64,000 nt of DNA from Cupriavidus sp. WKF15 (GCF_029278605.1 NZ_CP119573.1:992001-1056000), one strand, 5' to 3'; numbered from the stretch's first letter, positions 1 to 9,239 are shown. Numbers and translations: made by a program. Notes: generated by a model from the letters alone, not told the origin.

Positions 1-624
1 CTGATGAACGCGCCGGTTCAGGAGGCACTGCTGCACATGCTGGACATGGTCCTGCGCTGCTGCCTGCCGGTGGTGCTGTCCCTGCTGATCGTGGCCGCCA
101 TCGACGTGCCATGGCAGTTCTGGGAGCACTTCAAGAAGCTGCGCATGAGCAAGGAAGAGGTCAAGCAGGAGAACAAGGAAAGCGAAGGCGACCCGCATAT
201 CAAGGGCCGCATCCGCCAGCAGCAGCGTGCCATGGCGCGGCGCCGGATGATGGCGGAAGTACCCAAGGCCGATGTCGTGGTCACCAACCCCACGCACTTC
301 GCCGTGGCGCTGCGCTATGAGGAAGGCCGCATGGGCGCGCCGCGCGTGGTGGCCAAGGGTGCCGACGAAGTCGCCGCGCGTATCCGCGAACTGGCGGCCG
401 AGCACCGCATTCCGCTGATGTCCGCGCCGCCGCTGGCGCGCGCGCTGCACCGGCACGTGGAACTGAACCAGGAAATCCCGGCCGGCCTCTACACCGCCGT
501 GGCCGAAGTCCTGGCCTGGGTCTATCAACTGAAACACTGGCACTACTCGCAGGGCCCGCAGCCGTCGGCGCCCAGCGATCTCCTGGTGCCCGATGAACTA
601 GCCGTTCCGGAAAGCCGCGCATGA
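1..624 (+). CDS. flhB: Flagellar export apparatus protein FlhB, C-terminal part (5' end outside window)
   Basis: FlhB is the inner-membrane export-gate protein that switches the flagellar secretion system from rod/hook to filament substrates. The window holds its last 207 codons: the end of the fourth membrane segment (codons for CCLPVVLSLLIVAAI), then the cytoplasmic domain. The family's autocleavage motif NPTH is encoded at 286-297, followed by the usual FAVALRY and a conserved PPLARALH segment. The frame is open to base 1, so the gene continues upstream; the ATG at position 4 is an internal Met. The stop overlaps the flhA start (ATGA), so the two are translationally coupled. Identity is certain from the motif and the neighbour. 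Confidence 0.97.
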   Translation: MMNAPVQEALLHMLDMVLRCCLPVVLSLLIVAAIDVPWQFWEHFKKLRMSKEEVKQENKESEGDPHIKGRIRQQQRAMARRRMMAEVPKADVVVTNPTHFAVALRYEEGRMGAPRVVAKGADEVAARIRELAAEHRIPLMSAPPLARALHRHVELNQEIPAGLYTAVAEVLAWVYQLKHWHYSQGPQPSAPSDLLVPDELAVPESRA

Positions 625-2702
625 ACGCTCTGAACTCCCTGTTGAAACTGCCGGGCCTGCGCAACGCCGGCCAGCTGAAGGCGATGACCGGGCCGCTGCT
701 GATCATCATGATCCTCGGCATGATGGTCCTGCCGCTGCCGGCCTTTGTGCTGGACCTGCTGTTCACATTCAATATCGCGCTGGCCATCATGGTGCTGCTG
801 GTCAGCATGTACACGCAGAAGCCGCTCGATTTCGCGGCTTTTCCGGCGGTGCTGCTGTTCACCACGCTGCTGCGGCTGTCGCTCAATGTGGCTTCGACGC
901 GCGTCGTGCTGCTGGAAGGCCATACCGGCCCGGACGCGGCCGGCAAGGTGATCGAGGCATTCGGCCACTTCCTGGTCGGCGGCAACTTTGCGGTCGGCAT
1001 CGTGGTGTTCGCGATCCTGGTGGTGATCAACTTCATGGTGATCACCAAGGGTGCGGGCCGTATTGCCGAGGTGGGCGCGCGCTTCATGCTGGACTCCATG
1101 CCCGGCAAGCAGATGTCGATCGACGCCGACCTGAACGCCGGCCTGATCAACGAAGAGCAGGCCAAGAAACGCCGCGCCGAAGTCGCGCAGGAGTCGGATT
1201 TCTACGGCGCCATGGACGGCGCCAGCAAGTTCGTGCGCGGCGACGCCGTGGCTGGCCTGCTGATCATGTTCATCAACGTCGCCGCCGGCATGGTGGTGGG
1301 CATGGTCCAGCACGACCTGGACTTCGGCACCGCCGTGCACAACTACACGCTGCTGACCATCGGCGACGGCCTGGTCGCGCAGATCCCGGCACTGGTGATC
1401 TCGACCGCGGCCGGCGTGATCGTATCGCGCGTGTCGAACGAGCAGGACGTGGGCGAACAGCTCACAGGCCAGCTCTTTGCCAACCCGCGAGTGCTGTACC
1501 TGACCGCCGGCATCATCGGCATGATGGGCATCATTCCCGGCATGCCCCATATCGCCTTCCTGCTGCTGGCCGGCGGCATGTTCTGGGTGGGGCGCCATCT
1601 GGCGCGCCGGGCGGTCGCCGCCGAGCAGACCAAGCGGCGCGAGGAGCGCGCGCCTGCGGCCGTCCAGGAATCGACGGAAGCCAGCTGGGACGACGTCACG
1701 CTGGTGGATCCGCTCGGCATGGAAGTGGGCTATCGCCTGATCACGCTGGTGGACCGTGCGCAGGACGGCGAGCTGCTCGGCCGCATCAAGAGCATTCGCA
1801 AGAAGGTGGCGCAGGAGATCGGCTTCCTGGTGCCGGTCGTGCATATCCGCGACAACCTCGAACTCAAGCCGAACGCATACCGCATCACGCTCAAGGGCGT
1901 AGAGATCGGGCGTGGCGAAGCCATGCCGGGCCAGTGGATGGCGATCAACCCGGGGCAGGTCAGCGGCACACTGCCAGGCGCGGTCACGCAGGATCCCGCC
2001 TTCGGCCTGCAGGCGGTCTGGATCGACGCCGGCATGAAGGAGCAGGCGCAGGCCTACGGCTACACGGTAGTGGATGCCAGCACCGTGGTGGCCACGCACC
2101 TGAACCACCTGATCCACATGCACGCCGCCGAACTGCTGGGCCGCCAGGAAGTGCAGATGCTGCTCGACCGCATTGCCAAGGAAGCGCCGAAGCTGACCGA
2201 GGACCTGGTGCCCAAGACCATCTCGCTCACGGCGCTGCAGAAGATCCTGCAGAACCTGCTGGACGAAGGCGTGCCCATTCGCGACATGCGCACCATCCTC
2301 GACGTGATTGCCGAGCATGCCCCGAAGATCGGCGACCCTAACGAGCTCACCTCGCTGGTGCGCCAGTCGCTGGGCCGGGCCATCACGCAGCAGCTGTTCC
2401 CCAATGGCGCGGACCTGCAGGTGATCGGCCTCGATGCGGGCCTGGAGCGCGTGCTGTCGCAGGCCTTGACCAATGGCGGTGGCATCGAGCCGGGGCTGGC
2501 CGATGCCCTGCTGCAGCAGACCCAGGGCGCCGTCGTCCGGCAGGAGCAGATGGGCCTGGATCCGGTGCTGCTGGTGCCGTCGCAGCTGCGGCCGCTGATG
2601 GCGCGCTTCCTGCGGCGCACCATGCCGCAGTTGAGGGTGTTGTCCCATGCTGAAGTGCCGGACAACCGCAACATCCGCATTACTGCAATGATCGGCGCGT
2701 GA
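621..2702 (+). CDS. flhA: Flagellar export gate protein FlhA
   Basis: FlhA (693 aa, normal family length) forms the nonameric export gate with an N-terminal membrane half and a C-terminal cytoplasmic ring that docks chaperone-substrate complexes. About eight hydrophobic segments lie in residues 25-330. The conserved FHIPEP loop region is recognisable around residues 150-210 (MPGKQMSIDADLNAG, GAMDGASKFVRGDA). The C-terminal half has the family's LIHMHAAELLGRQE and PIRDMRTILD segments. The ATG overlaps the flhB stop by four bases and flhF follows after 10 bp, so the gene sits inside an flhBAFG-fliA operon. Confidence 0.98.
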   Translation: MNALNSLLKLPGLRNAGQLKAMTGPLLIIMILGMMVLPLPAFVLDLLFTFNIALAIMVLLVSMYTQKPLDFAAFPAVLLFTTLLRLSLNVASTRVVLLEGHTGPDAAGKVIEAFGHFLVGGNFAVGIVVFAILVVINFMVITKGAGRIAEVGARFMLDSMPGKQMSIDADLNAGLINEEQAKKRRAEVAQESDFYGAMDGASKFVRGDAVAGLLIMFINVAAGMVVGMVQHDLDFGTAVHNYTLLTIGDGLVAQIPALVISTAAGVIVSRVSNEQDVGEQLTGQLFANPRVLYLTAGIIGMMGIIPGMPHIAFLLLAGGMFWVGRHLARRAVAAEQTKRREERAPAAVQESTEASWDDVTLVDPLGMEVGYRLITLVDRAQDGELLGRIKSIRKKVAQEIGFLVPVVHIRDNLELKPNAYRITLKGVEIGRGEAMPGQWMAINPGQVSGTLPGAVTQDPAFGLQAVWIDAGMKEQAQAYGYTVVDASTVVATHLNHLIHMHAAELLGRQEVQMLLDRIAKEAPKLTEDLVPKTISLTALQKILQNLLDEGVPIRDMRTILDVIAEHAPKIGDPNELTSLVRQSLGRAITQQLFPNGADLQVIGLDAGLERVLSQALTNGGGIEPGLADALLQQTQGAVVRQEQMGLDPVLLVPSQLRPLMARFLRRTMPQLRVLSHAEVPDNRNIRITAMIGA

Positions 2703-2712
2703 GGAACGCAAG

Positions 2713-5148
2713 ATGAGCGTAGCGAAATTCGTCGCGGCCAACGGCCGTGAAGCCATGCGCAAGGTGCGCGAAGCCATGGGCCCCGACGCCGTGGTGCTGT
2801 CCAACCGCACCATCGATGGCGGCGTGGAGATCGTCGCCATGCGCGATACCGATCTCAGTGCCGCATCGGCCGGTGCGCAGGTCTACGTGGCCCCCGAGCC
2901 GGTTGTGGCAGCGGCTGAGCCGGCTGCCATCGGTGACCTGCGCGGCGAGCTGCAGTCCATGCGCGCGTTGCTCGAACGCCAGCTGGCGGGCCTGGCTCCG
3001 GCGGCCGCTACCGCAGCAGTGGCCGCGGGTGACCCGCTGCGCGAATCGCTGTTCGCGTGGATGGTCGGAGCTGGATTCTCGGCGCAGCTCGCGCGCACGC
3101 TGCTGGCGAGGTTGCCGGTGGGCTGCGACCGGCCGGCCGCCATGACATGGATTCGCGCCGAACTCGCCAGCAAGGTGCCTGTGCTCGGCAATGAAGACGC
3201 CTTGTTCGACCAGGGCGGCGTGCTAGCGCTGATCGGGCCTACCGGCGTGGGCAAGACCACCACCACGGCCAAGCTCGCGGCGCGCTACGTGCTGCGCCAC
3301 GGCCCCGAGCGCCTGGCGCTGCTGACCACTGACAGCTTCCGTATCGGCGCGCATGAGCAGCTGCGCATCTACGGCGACATCCTGGGCGTGCCCGTGCACG
3401 CGGTGAAGGATGCCGCCGACCTGCGCTTCGCCCTCGCGGCGATGAAGGACAAGCACCTGGTGATCATCGATACCGTCGGCATGAGCCAGCGCGACCGCAA
3501 CCTGTCCGAGCAGATTGCCATGCTCGCGGGCGTGCAGGCGCCGGTGCAGCGCGTGCTGCTGCTCAACGGCGCCAGCCACGGCGACACACTCAACGAAGTG
3601 GTGCATGCCTACCGCCATGACGCCATGCCGGAAGGCGGCGGCGTCGACGGCTGCATCATCAGCAAGCTGGATGAAGCCACGCACCTGGGCTCCGTGCTGG
3701 ATGTGGTGATCCGCCACCGCTTGCCGGTGTTCTACGTATCCACCGGCCAGCGCGTGCCGGAACACCTCGAACTTGCGAATGGCGCCGCGATGGTCGAGCG
3801 CGCCTTTCTCACGCCGCGCCGCGGTTCCGTGTTCGCCGACGCCGACGCCGCGCGCAGGCAGGCAGGCGGCCTGGAGGACGCGCCGGCCCGCCAGGGCGGA
3901 GCCGACGACGTGCTGCGTTCGCTGACCGACAGCACGGACGCGCTGAGCCAGTGTGTAAGCGAGCTCAGCGCCGCGCAGCATGGCTTCGACCTGGCACGCC
4001 AGCTATGGCAGCAGCGCGCGGCCGATGCGCCCACGCTGCGACCGATGGCGCAGCAGGTGCGCGAGGCCGTCTGCCGCGACGTGAACCGCGAGTGCGACCA
4101 GTTCGTGCTGTCGCTGGCCGCCACGCTGCAGGTGCCGGTGCCCGGGCGCCGTGCGCCGCAGTCGATGCTGCATACGCTCTGGCTTGGCGATCGCACCGGC
4201 ATGCCGCTGGCCGCGACGGTCACGCCTGCCGGCCGCGCCGGCCAGGCCATGGGTGAAGCGGACGCCGAGGCTGCCACGCTGCGCGCCACGCTTGGCGCGG
4301 CCCGGCCTGTGGTCCATCTCGTCGATGCGCTGCCGGCGGGTGCTACGCTGGCGCGCTGGCACCAGTCCGGCGAACGCTGGGTGGCCGCCGCGCGCAAGAC
4401 CGCGCGTGTCCTCTGCGGCGGCTCGGCCTGGAAGCTGGATGCCCTGGCGGACACGCTGACGTTCCACGCCGTGGGCGAAGTCCCGGTGCGCGGCCGCGAA
4501 GCCGTGCAGTGGCTGGCAACGGCTGATGTGCGCGTGCCGGAAGGCCCCGTGCGCGGCCGCGGCGCGCCGGAAGGCGGCATCGATGCGCATCTCGTGATCG
4601 CGAGGACGGTCGACTACGCCTCGGGCGAGCTGCTCGAGACGCGCTACCTGCTGTGCGATCCGCAACTGTCGGGGCAGGCCGCTCATGTTGCGCGCTGGTC
4701 GCTGTGGGCTGACAGCGCTGAAGCCCAGCTCCGCACGCTGCGCCATGCGCTGGATCATTTTGCGCAAGATGGCGAAGGCGCCAGCGCTGCTGGTGGCGGC
4801 CTGGCCGCGCTCCAGCTCGGGCTGACCGCACTGCGCCTGGAACACTCGCCGACGGCCACCGCACCGGCCTTCCTGGCTCGCCTGGCAGGCCGGACTGGCA
4901 CGCGTCAGCCGGGCAGTGCGGCGGTGGCCGGCCCGGTGCTGAACGAAGGCATGGGCCGGCTGCTGGCCTTGCTGGACGTGCTGGAGAACTATCCGGGGCG
5001 ACAGTCTGTCGACACCGCCGTCACCCCTGACGCCGTCGACAACGCCGATGCCGGTGTTGCCGCCGGTTCCGCGGAACCGGTGGTGCCATCACAGGACGAT
5101 GCGATGACCGGGCTGCCCCAGCTCATGGCTCCGGGAGTGCCGTCGTGA
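2713..5148 (+). CDS. flhF: Flagellar SRP-family GTPase FlhF with a long C-terminal extension
   Basis: FlhF is a signal-recognition-particle-type GTPase that sets flagellar position, usually polar, and works with FlhG. Visible: an N-terminal basic region beginning MSVAKFVAANGREAMRKV, a P-loop GPTGVGKTTTTAK at about residues 175-187, the G3 motif DTVG near residue 253, and SKLDEA near residue 317 as the guanine-specificity motif. The NG core ends near residue 375. The remaining ~430 residues are Ala/Arg-rich and match no domain I recognise. At 811 aa the protein is about twice the length of well-studied FlhF (roughly 370-430 aa). The start is 10 bp after flhA, and the stop overlaps the flhG GTG start (GTGA). 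Confidence 0.95.
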   Translation: MSVAKFVAANGREAMRKVREAMGPDAVVLSNRTIDGGVEIVAMRDTDLSAASAGAQVYVAPEPVVAAAEPAAIGDLRGELQSMRALLERQLAGLAPAAATAAVAAGDPLRESLFAWMVGAGFSAQLARTLLARLPVGCDRPAAMTWIRAELASKVPVLGNEDALFDQGGVLALIGPTGVGKTTTTAKLAARYVLRHGPERLALLTTDSFRIGAHEQLRIYGDILGVPVHAVKDAADLRFALAAMKDKHLVIIDTVGMSQRDRNLSEQIAMLAGVQAPVQRVLLLNGASHGDTLNEVVHAYRHDAMPEGGGVDGCIISKLDEATHLGSVLDVVIRHRLPVFYVSTGQRVPEHLELANGAAMVERAFLTPRRGSVFADADAARRQAGGLEDAPARQGGADDVLRSLTDSTDALSQCVSELSAAQHGFDLARQLWQQRAADAPTLRPMAQQVREAVCRDVNRECDQFVLSLAATLQVPVPGRRAPQSMLHTLWLGDRTGMPLAATVTPAGRAGQAMGEADAEAATLRATLGAARPVVHLVDALPAGATLARWHQSGERWVAAARKTARVLCGGSAWKLDALADTLTFHAVGEVPVRGREAVQWLATADVRVPEGPVRGRGAPEGGIDAHLVIARTVDYASGELLETRYLLCDPQLSGQAAHVARWSLWADSAEAQLRTLRHALDHFAQDGEGASAAGGGLAALQLGLTALRLEHSPTATAPAFLARLAGRTGTRQPGSAAVAGPVLNEGMGRLLALLDVLENYPGRQSVDTAVTPDAVDNADAGVAAGSAEPVVPSQDDAMTGLPQLMAPGVPS

Positions 5149-5954
5149 GTACGCTCGCGATGGACCAGGCGGAGAGCCTGCGACGCATGCTGGCGCCGCG
5201 CGTGATGCGCCGGATCGCCGTGGTGGGCAGCGAACAGGGTGCCGGCGCGACCACCATTGCATCGGGCCTGGCGCAGGCATTGGCGATGCAAGGCGAACGC
5301 GTGCTGCTCGTCGATGAAGCCACGGCAGGCCACGCCGTGCGGCTCTCTGGCGCGGAACCCGCCGGAACGCTCGCGGACGTGCAGGCGGGACGCCTGACGC
5401 TGGAGGCAGCGCTCGGCGTGCGCCCGGCCGGTGCTGTCGCGGTGCTGCCGGCTGGCCAGGCATTGCCGAACGGGGCCCAAACCATGGCTTCGCTGTCCGG
5501 CTTTCGCACTGTGCTGCTCGATGCCGCGACGGATGCCGATGGCGCGCTCTCGGCGCTGGCCGGTGCCGCACACAATGTGCTGGTGGTGATGCGCCCGGAG
5601 CTGGCCTCGATCACCGCGGCCTATGCCTGCATCAAACGCCTGCACCATCTGTACGCGTGCCGGCATTTTCACCTGATCGTCAACATGGTGGCCACCGAGG
5701 CCGCAGTGCAGGCGATTACCGGGAACCTGGCACGCACGGCGCGGCAATACCTGGGCGTCGAGATCAGCAGTGCTGGCTGGCTGCCGGCGGATCCGCTGGT
5801 GACCCGCAGCGTGCAGCTCGGGCGCTGCGTGGTCGAAGCCTACCCGGCCGCGCCAGCCACGACCGCGTTGCGCCGGGCCGCCAGTGGTGTCGGCGCATGG
5901 CCATTGCGCGCCGAGCCGGCCGCGCCGGCGGCACAAGCAGCCGTGGCGGCCTGA
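5145..5954 (+). CDS. flhG: MinD-like flagellar number regulator FlhG (FleN) with an altered P-loop
   Basis: FlhG/FleN is a MinD/ParA-type ATPase that limits flagellar number and activates FlhF GTPase. The GTG start overlaps the flhF stop; an ATG six codons in is an alternative. The N-terminal MDQAESLRRML is the FlhF-activating helix typical of FlhG. The P-loop region reads VVGSEQGAGATTIASGLAQAL (about residues 27-46), where MinD family members have KGGxGKT/S. Neither the signature lysine nor the P-loop lysine is present. The region holding the switch motif is also weak (VLLDAATDADGALS). The family call rests on order and overall pattern. The protein may bind nucleotide poorly or not at all (inference). 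Confidence 0.88.
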   Translation: MSTLAMDQAESLRRMLAPRVMRRIAVVGSEQGAGATTIASGLAQALAMQGERVLLVDEATAGHAVRLSGAEPAGTLADVQAGRLTLEAALGVRPAGAVAVLPAGQALPNGAQTMASLSGFRTVLLDAATDADGALSALAGAAHNVLVVMRPELASITAAYACIKRLHHLYACRHFHLIVNMVATEAAVQAITGNLARTARQYLGVEISSAGWLPADPLVTRSVQLGRCVVEAYPAAPATTALRRAASGVGAWPLRAEPAAPAAQAAVAA

Positions 5955-6045
5955 CGTCATGACCGTTCGCAACAGACAACGCCCCTGACTCGCCGGCCCA
6001 CCGCGCGGGCAGGCTTTGCAAGCAAGCATTCACGAGAATTCCACC

Positions 6046-6762
6046 ATGTACACGATCCAGGGAAAGCTCGAACAGGCCGACGTGGTCAAGACCCACGCGC
6101 AGCTGGTGCGCCGCATCGCGCTGCAACTGGCCGCCAAGCTGCCGGCCAGCGTGCAGATCGATGACCTGATCCAGGCCGGCATGATCGGCCTGCTCGATGC
6201 TGCCAAGCGCTATGAGGACACGCATGGTGCGCGTTTCGAGACCTACGCCAGCCAGCGTATCCGCGGCGCCATGCTCGACGAGGTGCGTGCCAACGACTGG
6301 CAGTCGCGCAGCCTGCGCCAGTTCACGCGCCGCATCGAACGCACGCAGCGCGGCCTGGAACAGAAGCTGGGCCGCGCGCCGCTGGATTCGGAAGTTGCGC
6401 AGGAACTGGAGATGCCGCTGGGCGAATACCAGACCGTACTCAACGAGGTCTATGGCTGCCAGCTCCTGCACTATGAGGACTTCGAGCGCTCCGGCGAAGA
6501 GGACTTCCTCGACCGCCACCTTGGCGTCAGCGAAGACGGCAATCCGCTCACGCACTTGATGGAGAACGGCATGCGCGAAGCGCTGATCCGTGCCATCGAC
6601 CGGCTGCCCGAGCGCGAAAAGCTCGTGCTGTCGCTGTGCTATGACCAGGAACTCAATTTGCGCGAGATCGGCGCGGTGCTCGAGGTGACCGAATCGCGCG
6701 TCTGCCAGATCCGCGGACAAGCCATCACACGCCTGCGCAACCAGTTGCGCGGGCTGCTCTGA
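6046..6762 (+). CDS. fliA: RNA polymerase sigma factor FliA (sigma-28)
   Basis: FliA directs transcription of late flagellar and chemotaxis genes and is held inactive by FlgM until hook completion. The 238-aa protein has sigma region 2 (IDDLIQAGMIGLLDAAKRY, FETYASQRIRGAMLDEVR), the region 3 segment QKLGRAPLDSEVAQEL, and region 4 (LPEREKLVLSLCY, LREIGAVLEVTESRVCQI). I chose ATG 6046 (MYTIQGKLEQ). An in-frame TTG 30 bases upstream adds residues unlike the family. About 91 bp separate it from flhG, so it may have its own promoter. The stop overlaps the flhE ATG (TGATG). Confidence 0.96.
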   Translation: MYTIQGKLEQADVVKTHAQLVRRIALQLAAKLPASVQIDDLIQAGMIGLLDAAKRYEDTHGARFETYASQRIRGAMLDEVRANDWQSRSLRQFTRRIERTQRGLEQKLGRAPLDSEVAQELEMPLGEYQTVLNEVYGCQLLHYEDFERSGEEDFLDRHLGVSEDGNPLTHLMENGMREALIRAIDRLPEREKLVLSLCYDQELNLREIGAVLEVTESRVCQIRGQAITRLRNQLRGLL

Positions 6763-7211
6763 TGCGTAGCCAGGCGGCCATCGGGCGGGTTGTCATGCAT
6801 GCCATGGCGGCCGCGCTGGCTGCGGTCGCCACCGATGCGCGGGCGGCACCCGAGGCCGGCACGCGGCATACCTGGAGTGCGTCGGTCAACGGACCGGCGC
6901 TGTATGGCCGTGGCCAGCGCACCGTTTCTCCTCCCATCCTGCCGAGCGGCAACCTGCCGCAAGCGGAGGGCGTCATCACCTCGGTACGCTGGCGCTACAG
7001 CTTTGTGGGGACACCTCCTGCGGACCTGCAGGCGTATCTTTGCAATGCCCAACGCTGCGTGATGCTGCCGCAGTCGGAGGGCCAGACCGATGCCTTCGAT
7101 GGCGACGACGCGACGCAGGGCTTTGTGTTTGCTTTCCGGTTGCCCGGACAGGGTGCGGTAGCACCGGTACTGCAGGGCAAGAGCAATCAGGTGATCGTGG
7201 GATTCCGGTAG
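6762..7211 (+). CDS. flhE: FlhE-like periplasmic flagellar protein
   Basis: This is a 149-aa exported protein with a signal peptide ending around DARA-AP (residue 28). The mature part keeps FlhE landmarks: a tryptophan near the start (HTWSAS), GPALYGRGQ, VRWRYSF, a Cys pair in YLCNAQRCVML that could form a disulfide, and a final NQVIVGFR resembling the enterobacterial FlhE end. In Salmonella FlhE is a periplasmic protein linked to proton leakage through the export apparatus. The gene starts inside the fliA stop codon, so the pair is translationally coupled. The family call comes from remembered pattern and context. Confidence 0.75.
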   Translation: MRSQAAIGRVVMHAMAAALAAVATDARAAPEAGTRHTWSASVNGPALYGRGQRTVSPPILPSGNLPQAEGVITSVRWRYSFVGTPPADLQAYLCNAQRCVMLPQSEGQTDAFDGDDATQGFVFAFRLPGQGAVAPVLQGKSNQVIVGFR

Positions 7212-7535
7212 GAAAGACTGCCCTCTGGCCTTCCGGCAGTGCGACGGTTCGGCGGCGGGTACCACGCCGGCGCCGGTGTGACGCCCGGGCCCACATCACA
7301 TTAGCCTCCTGCCCCAGCCCGGAATGTTCTGTTTCCATGCCTCCGATCATTCGGTAGCATGTCGCCATGCTGTCTCGTGACAGTGTTCACGGCTCTTCGT
7401 AGCCACTTCGTAGCCAATCTCTTCCGTCATGATCCCATCGGATCCTGCAGGGCGTTGCCTCCTGCCGGGAGGGCCCGGTCACTGGCTTCAGTCGGCAATG
7501 TGCTGCGGACACGGCTGAATGCATTGGAGGAAGAA
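7212..7535. other. Intergenic spacer before the FAD oxidoreductase gene
   Basis: No convincing gene. A short perfect inverted repeat, AGCATG-TCGC-CATGCT, lies at 7356-7371 and may be a regulatory or terminator stem, without a T-run. A reading frame open from 7359 runs into the next gene, but its first 59 codons look non-native. The ribosome-binding site GGAGGAAGAA just before 7536 sets the real start of that gene. Confidence 0.4.
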
Positions 7536-8765
7536 ATGGAAAGTCAAGTTGCCGACGTGCTGATCATCGGCGCCGGACCCGCGGGCTCCGTGGCGGCCGG
7601 GCTGCTGCGTCGCCAGGGTATTGGCGTGCTGGTGCTGGAGAAGGAAACCTTCCCGCGGTTTTCCATCGGCGAGAGCCTGCTGCCGCAGAGCATGGAATAC
7701 ATTGAGGCGGCCGGCATGCTGCAGGCCGTAGTGGAAGCCGGCTTCCAGTACAAGAACGGTGCCGCGTTCGCGCGCGGCGATCGTTATGTCGATTTCGATT
7801 TTCGCGACAAGTTTTCGCCCGGCTGGGGCACCACCTACCAGGTACAGAGGGCCGACTTCGACCACGTGCTGATCCGGGAAGCGCAGAAGCAGGGCGCCGA
7901 AGTCCGCTTCCGGCACCAGGTGACCGATGTGGATGTGTCGGGCGCGCAGCCGGTGGTGACCGCGCGCGATCCCGACGGCAACAGCTATCGCGTCACCAGC
8001 CGTTTCCTGCTGGATGCCTCGGGGTTCGGCCGTATCCTGCCACGGCTGCTGCAGCTTGAATCGCCGTCGGGCTTTCCGGTGCGCAGCGCCATCTTCACGC
8101 ATGTCGAAGACCGCGTGATGCCAGGCACGTTCGACCGCAACAAGATCCGCGTCGGCATTCATCCGCGGCATGTCGACGTCTGGTACTGGACCATTCCGTT
8201 TTCGAACGGCCGCTGTTCGTTGGGCGTGGTTGCGGAGAAGGCTTTCCTCGACGGCTATGCAGGCAGTGACACGGAACGCCTGCAGGCGCTGGTGAACGAG
8301 GATCCGGCCCTGGCGGGCCTGCTGGCCAATGCGGTCTGGGATACGCCTGCGCGCCATATCGCGGGCTACGCGGCGAACGTGAAATCGTTGTGGGGCAAGG
8401 GCTATGCACTGCTCGGCAATGCGGGTGAATTCCTGGATCCGGTCTTTTCCTCGGGCGTGACCATTGCATTCAAGTCCGCAAGCCTGGCAGCCGGATGCAT
8501 CGCACGCGAGTTCGCCGGAGAGACCGTGGACTGGGAGGCTGAATATGCGCGGATACTGAAGTCAGGCGTCGATTGCTTCCGTACGTTTGTCGATGCCTGG
8601 TACGCCGGGAGTTTCCAGAAGCTCGTCTTTCATCCCAATGCGACGCCCGAGGTGCGCCGCATGATCTCATCCGTGCTGGCCGGTTATGCGTGGGATCGCT
8701 CGAATCCGTTCGTCAGGGACCCGCAGCGAGGGCTCGGCGTGCTCGGGCAGTACTGCGACGACTGA
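7536..8765 (+). CDS. FAD-dependent oxidoreductase (FixC / tryptophan-halogenase-like superfamily)
   Basis: This is a 409-aa flavoprotein. The dinucleotide-binding motif IIGAGPAGSVAAGLL begins at about residue 9, followed by the family's FPRFSIGESLLPQS and a second FAD segment YALLGNAGEFLDPVFSSGV (about residues 290-310). These are shared by geranylgeranyl reductases, flavin halogenases and related hydroxylases (COG0644). I do not see the WxWxIP of flavin halogenases, though WYWTIPF near residue 210 is close. The substrate is unknown. ATG 7536 follows the strong site GGAGGAAGAA; longer in-frame starts lack one. It sits between flhE and flgN and is not a known flagellar part. Confidence 0.85.
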   Translation: MESQVADVLIIGAGPAGSVAAGLLRRQGIGVLVLEKETFPRFSIGESLLPQSMEYIEAAGMLQAVVEAGFQYKNGAAFARGDRYVDFDFRDKFSPGWGTTYQVQRADFDHVLIREAQKQGAEVRFRHQVTDVDVSGAQPVVTARDPDGNSYRVTSRFLLDASGFGRILPRLLQLESPSGFPVRSAIFTHVEDRVMPGTFDRNKIRVGIHPRHVDVWYWTIPFSNGRCSLGVVAEKAFLDGYAGSDTERLQALVNEDPALAGLLANAVWDTPARHIAGYAANVKSLWGKGYALLGNAGEFLDPVFSSGVTIAFKSASLAAGCIAREFAGETVDWEAEYARILKSGVDCFRTFVDAWYAGSFQKLVFHPNATPEVRRMISSVLAGYAWDRSNPFVRDPQRGLGVLGQYCDD

Positions 8766-8777
8766 ACGCCGCCGGCT

Positions 8778-9239
8778 TCAGCCGCTGGCCAGGCTAACGC
8801 CGCCGACGCCGGCGGCTGCCTTGCCATTCTTGCCGTACAGCCCCGAATCGCCGCCGCTATGCTGGCGCAGCACGTTGATCGCTTCGCGCGTGTGGTCCAG
8901 ATGCGCGGAAACAATCGCGCCATTGAGCTGGTTGCTGTCGCGCGCGCCGCGCGCGGCGAAGATCAGCTTGCGCCAGGCATCGCCAACTGCCGGGTCGATA
9001 TGGCGGCCGAGCAACTGGCCCTGCGGGCCGGGGCGCAGTCCGAGCGCGCCCATCTGGGCTTCGCGCGCGGCAACCTGGCGCGAGAGTGCCTGACCCAACT
9101 CCACCTTGCGTGTGAGCAGCCCGCTCAGGGACTGGAAATCACCGCTCTTGAGGGCTTCGCGCTCTTCAGTGAGCAGTTGGCCGAACGCCGTGACGGCTTC
9201 GGTTTCTTTCTGCAGGCTCTGGATCAGGGGCTGGCTCAT
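8778..9239 (-). CDS. flgN: Flagellar export chaperone FlgN
   Basis: FlgN binds the C-termini of the hook-filament junction proteins FlgK and FlgL and delivers them to the export gate. The 153-aa protein is mostly helical and Gln/Leu/Arg-rich, with the family's N-terminal helix (SLQKETEAVTAFGQLLTEER) and a C-terminal LNGAIVSAHLDHTREAINVLR that matches the substrate-binding helix. It lies just downstream of flgM (12 bp), in the usual flgA-flgM-flgN order, and stops 12 bp short of the convergent FAD oxidoreductase gene. Confidence 0.9.
   Translation of the reverse strand: MSQPLIQSLQKETEAVTAFGQLLTEEREALKSGDFQSLSGLLTRKVELGQALSRQVAAREAQMGALGLRPGPQGQLLGRHIDPAVGDAWRKLIFAARGARDSNQLNGAIVSAHLDHTREAINVLRQHSGGDSGLYGKNGKAAAGVGGVSLASG

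Noticed and set aside
543..2840. A 765-codon open frame on the minus strand opposite flhA
   Set aside because: It is His/Gln/Arg-rich and runs antisense to a certain FlhA gene; long antisense frames are common at this GC content.
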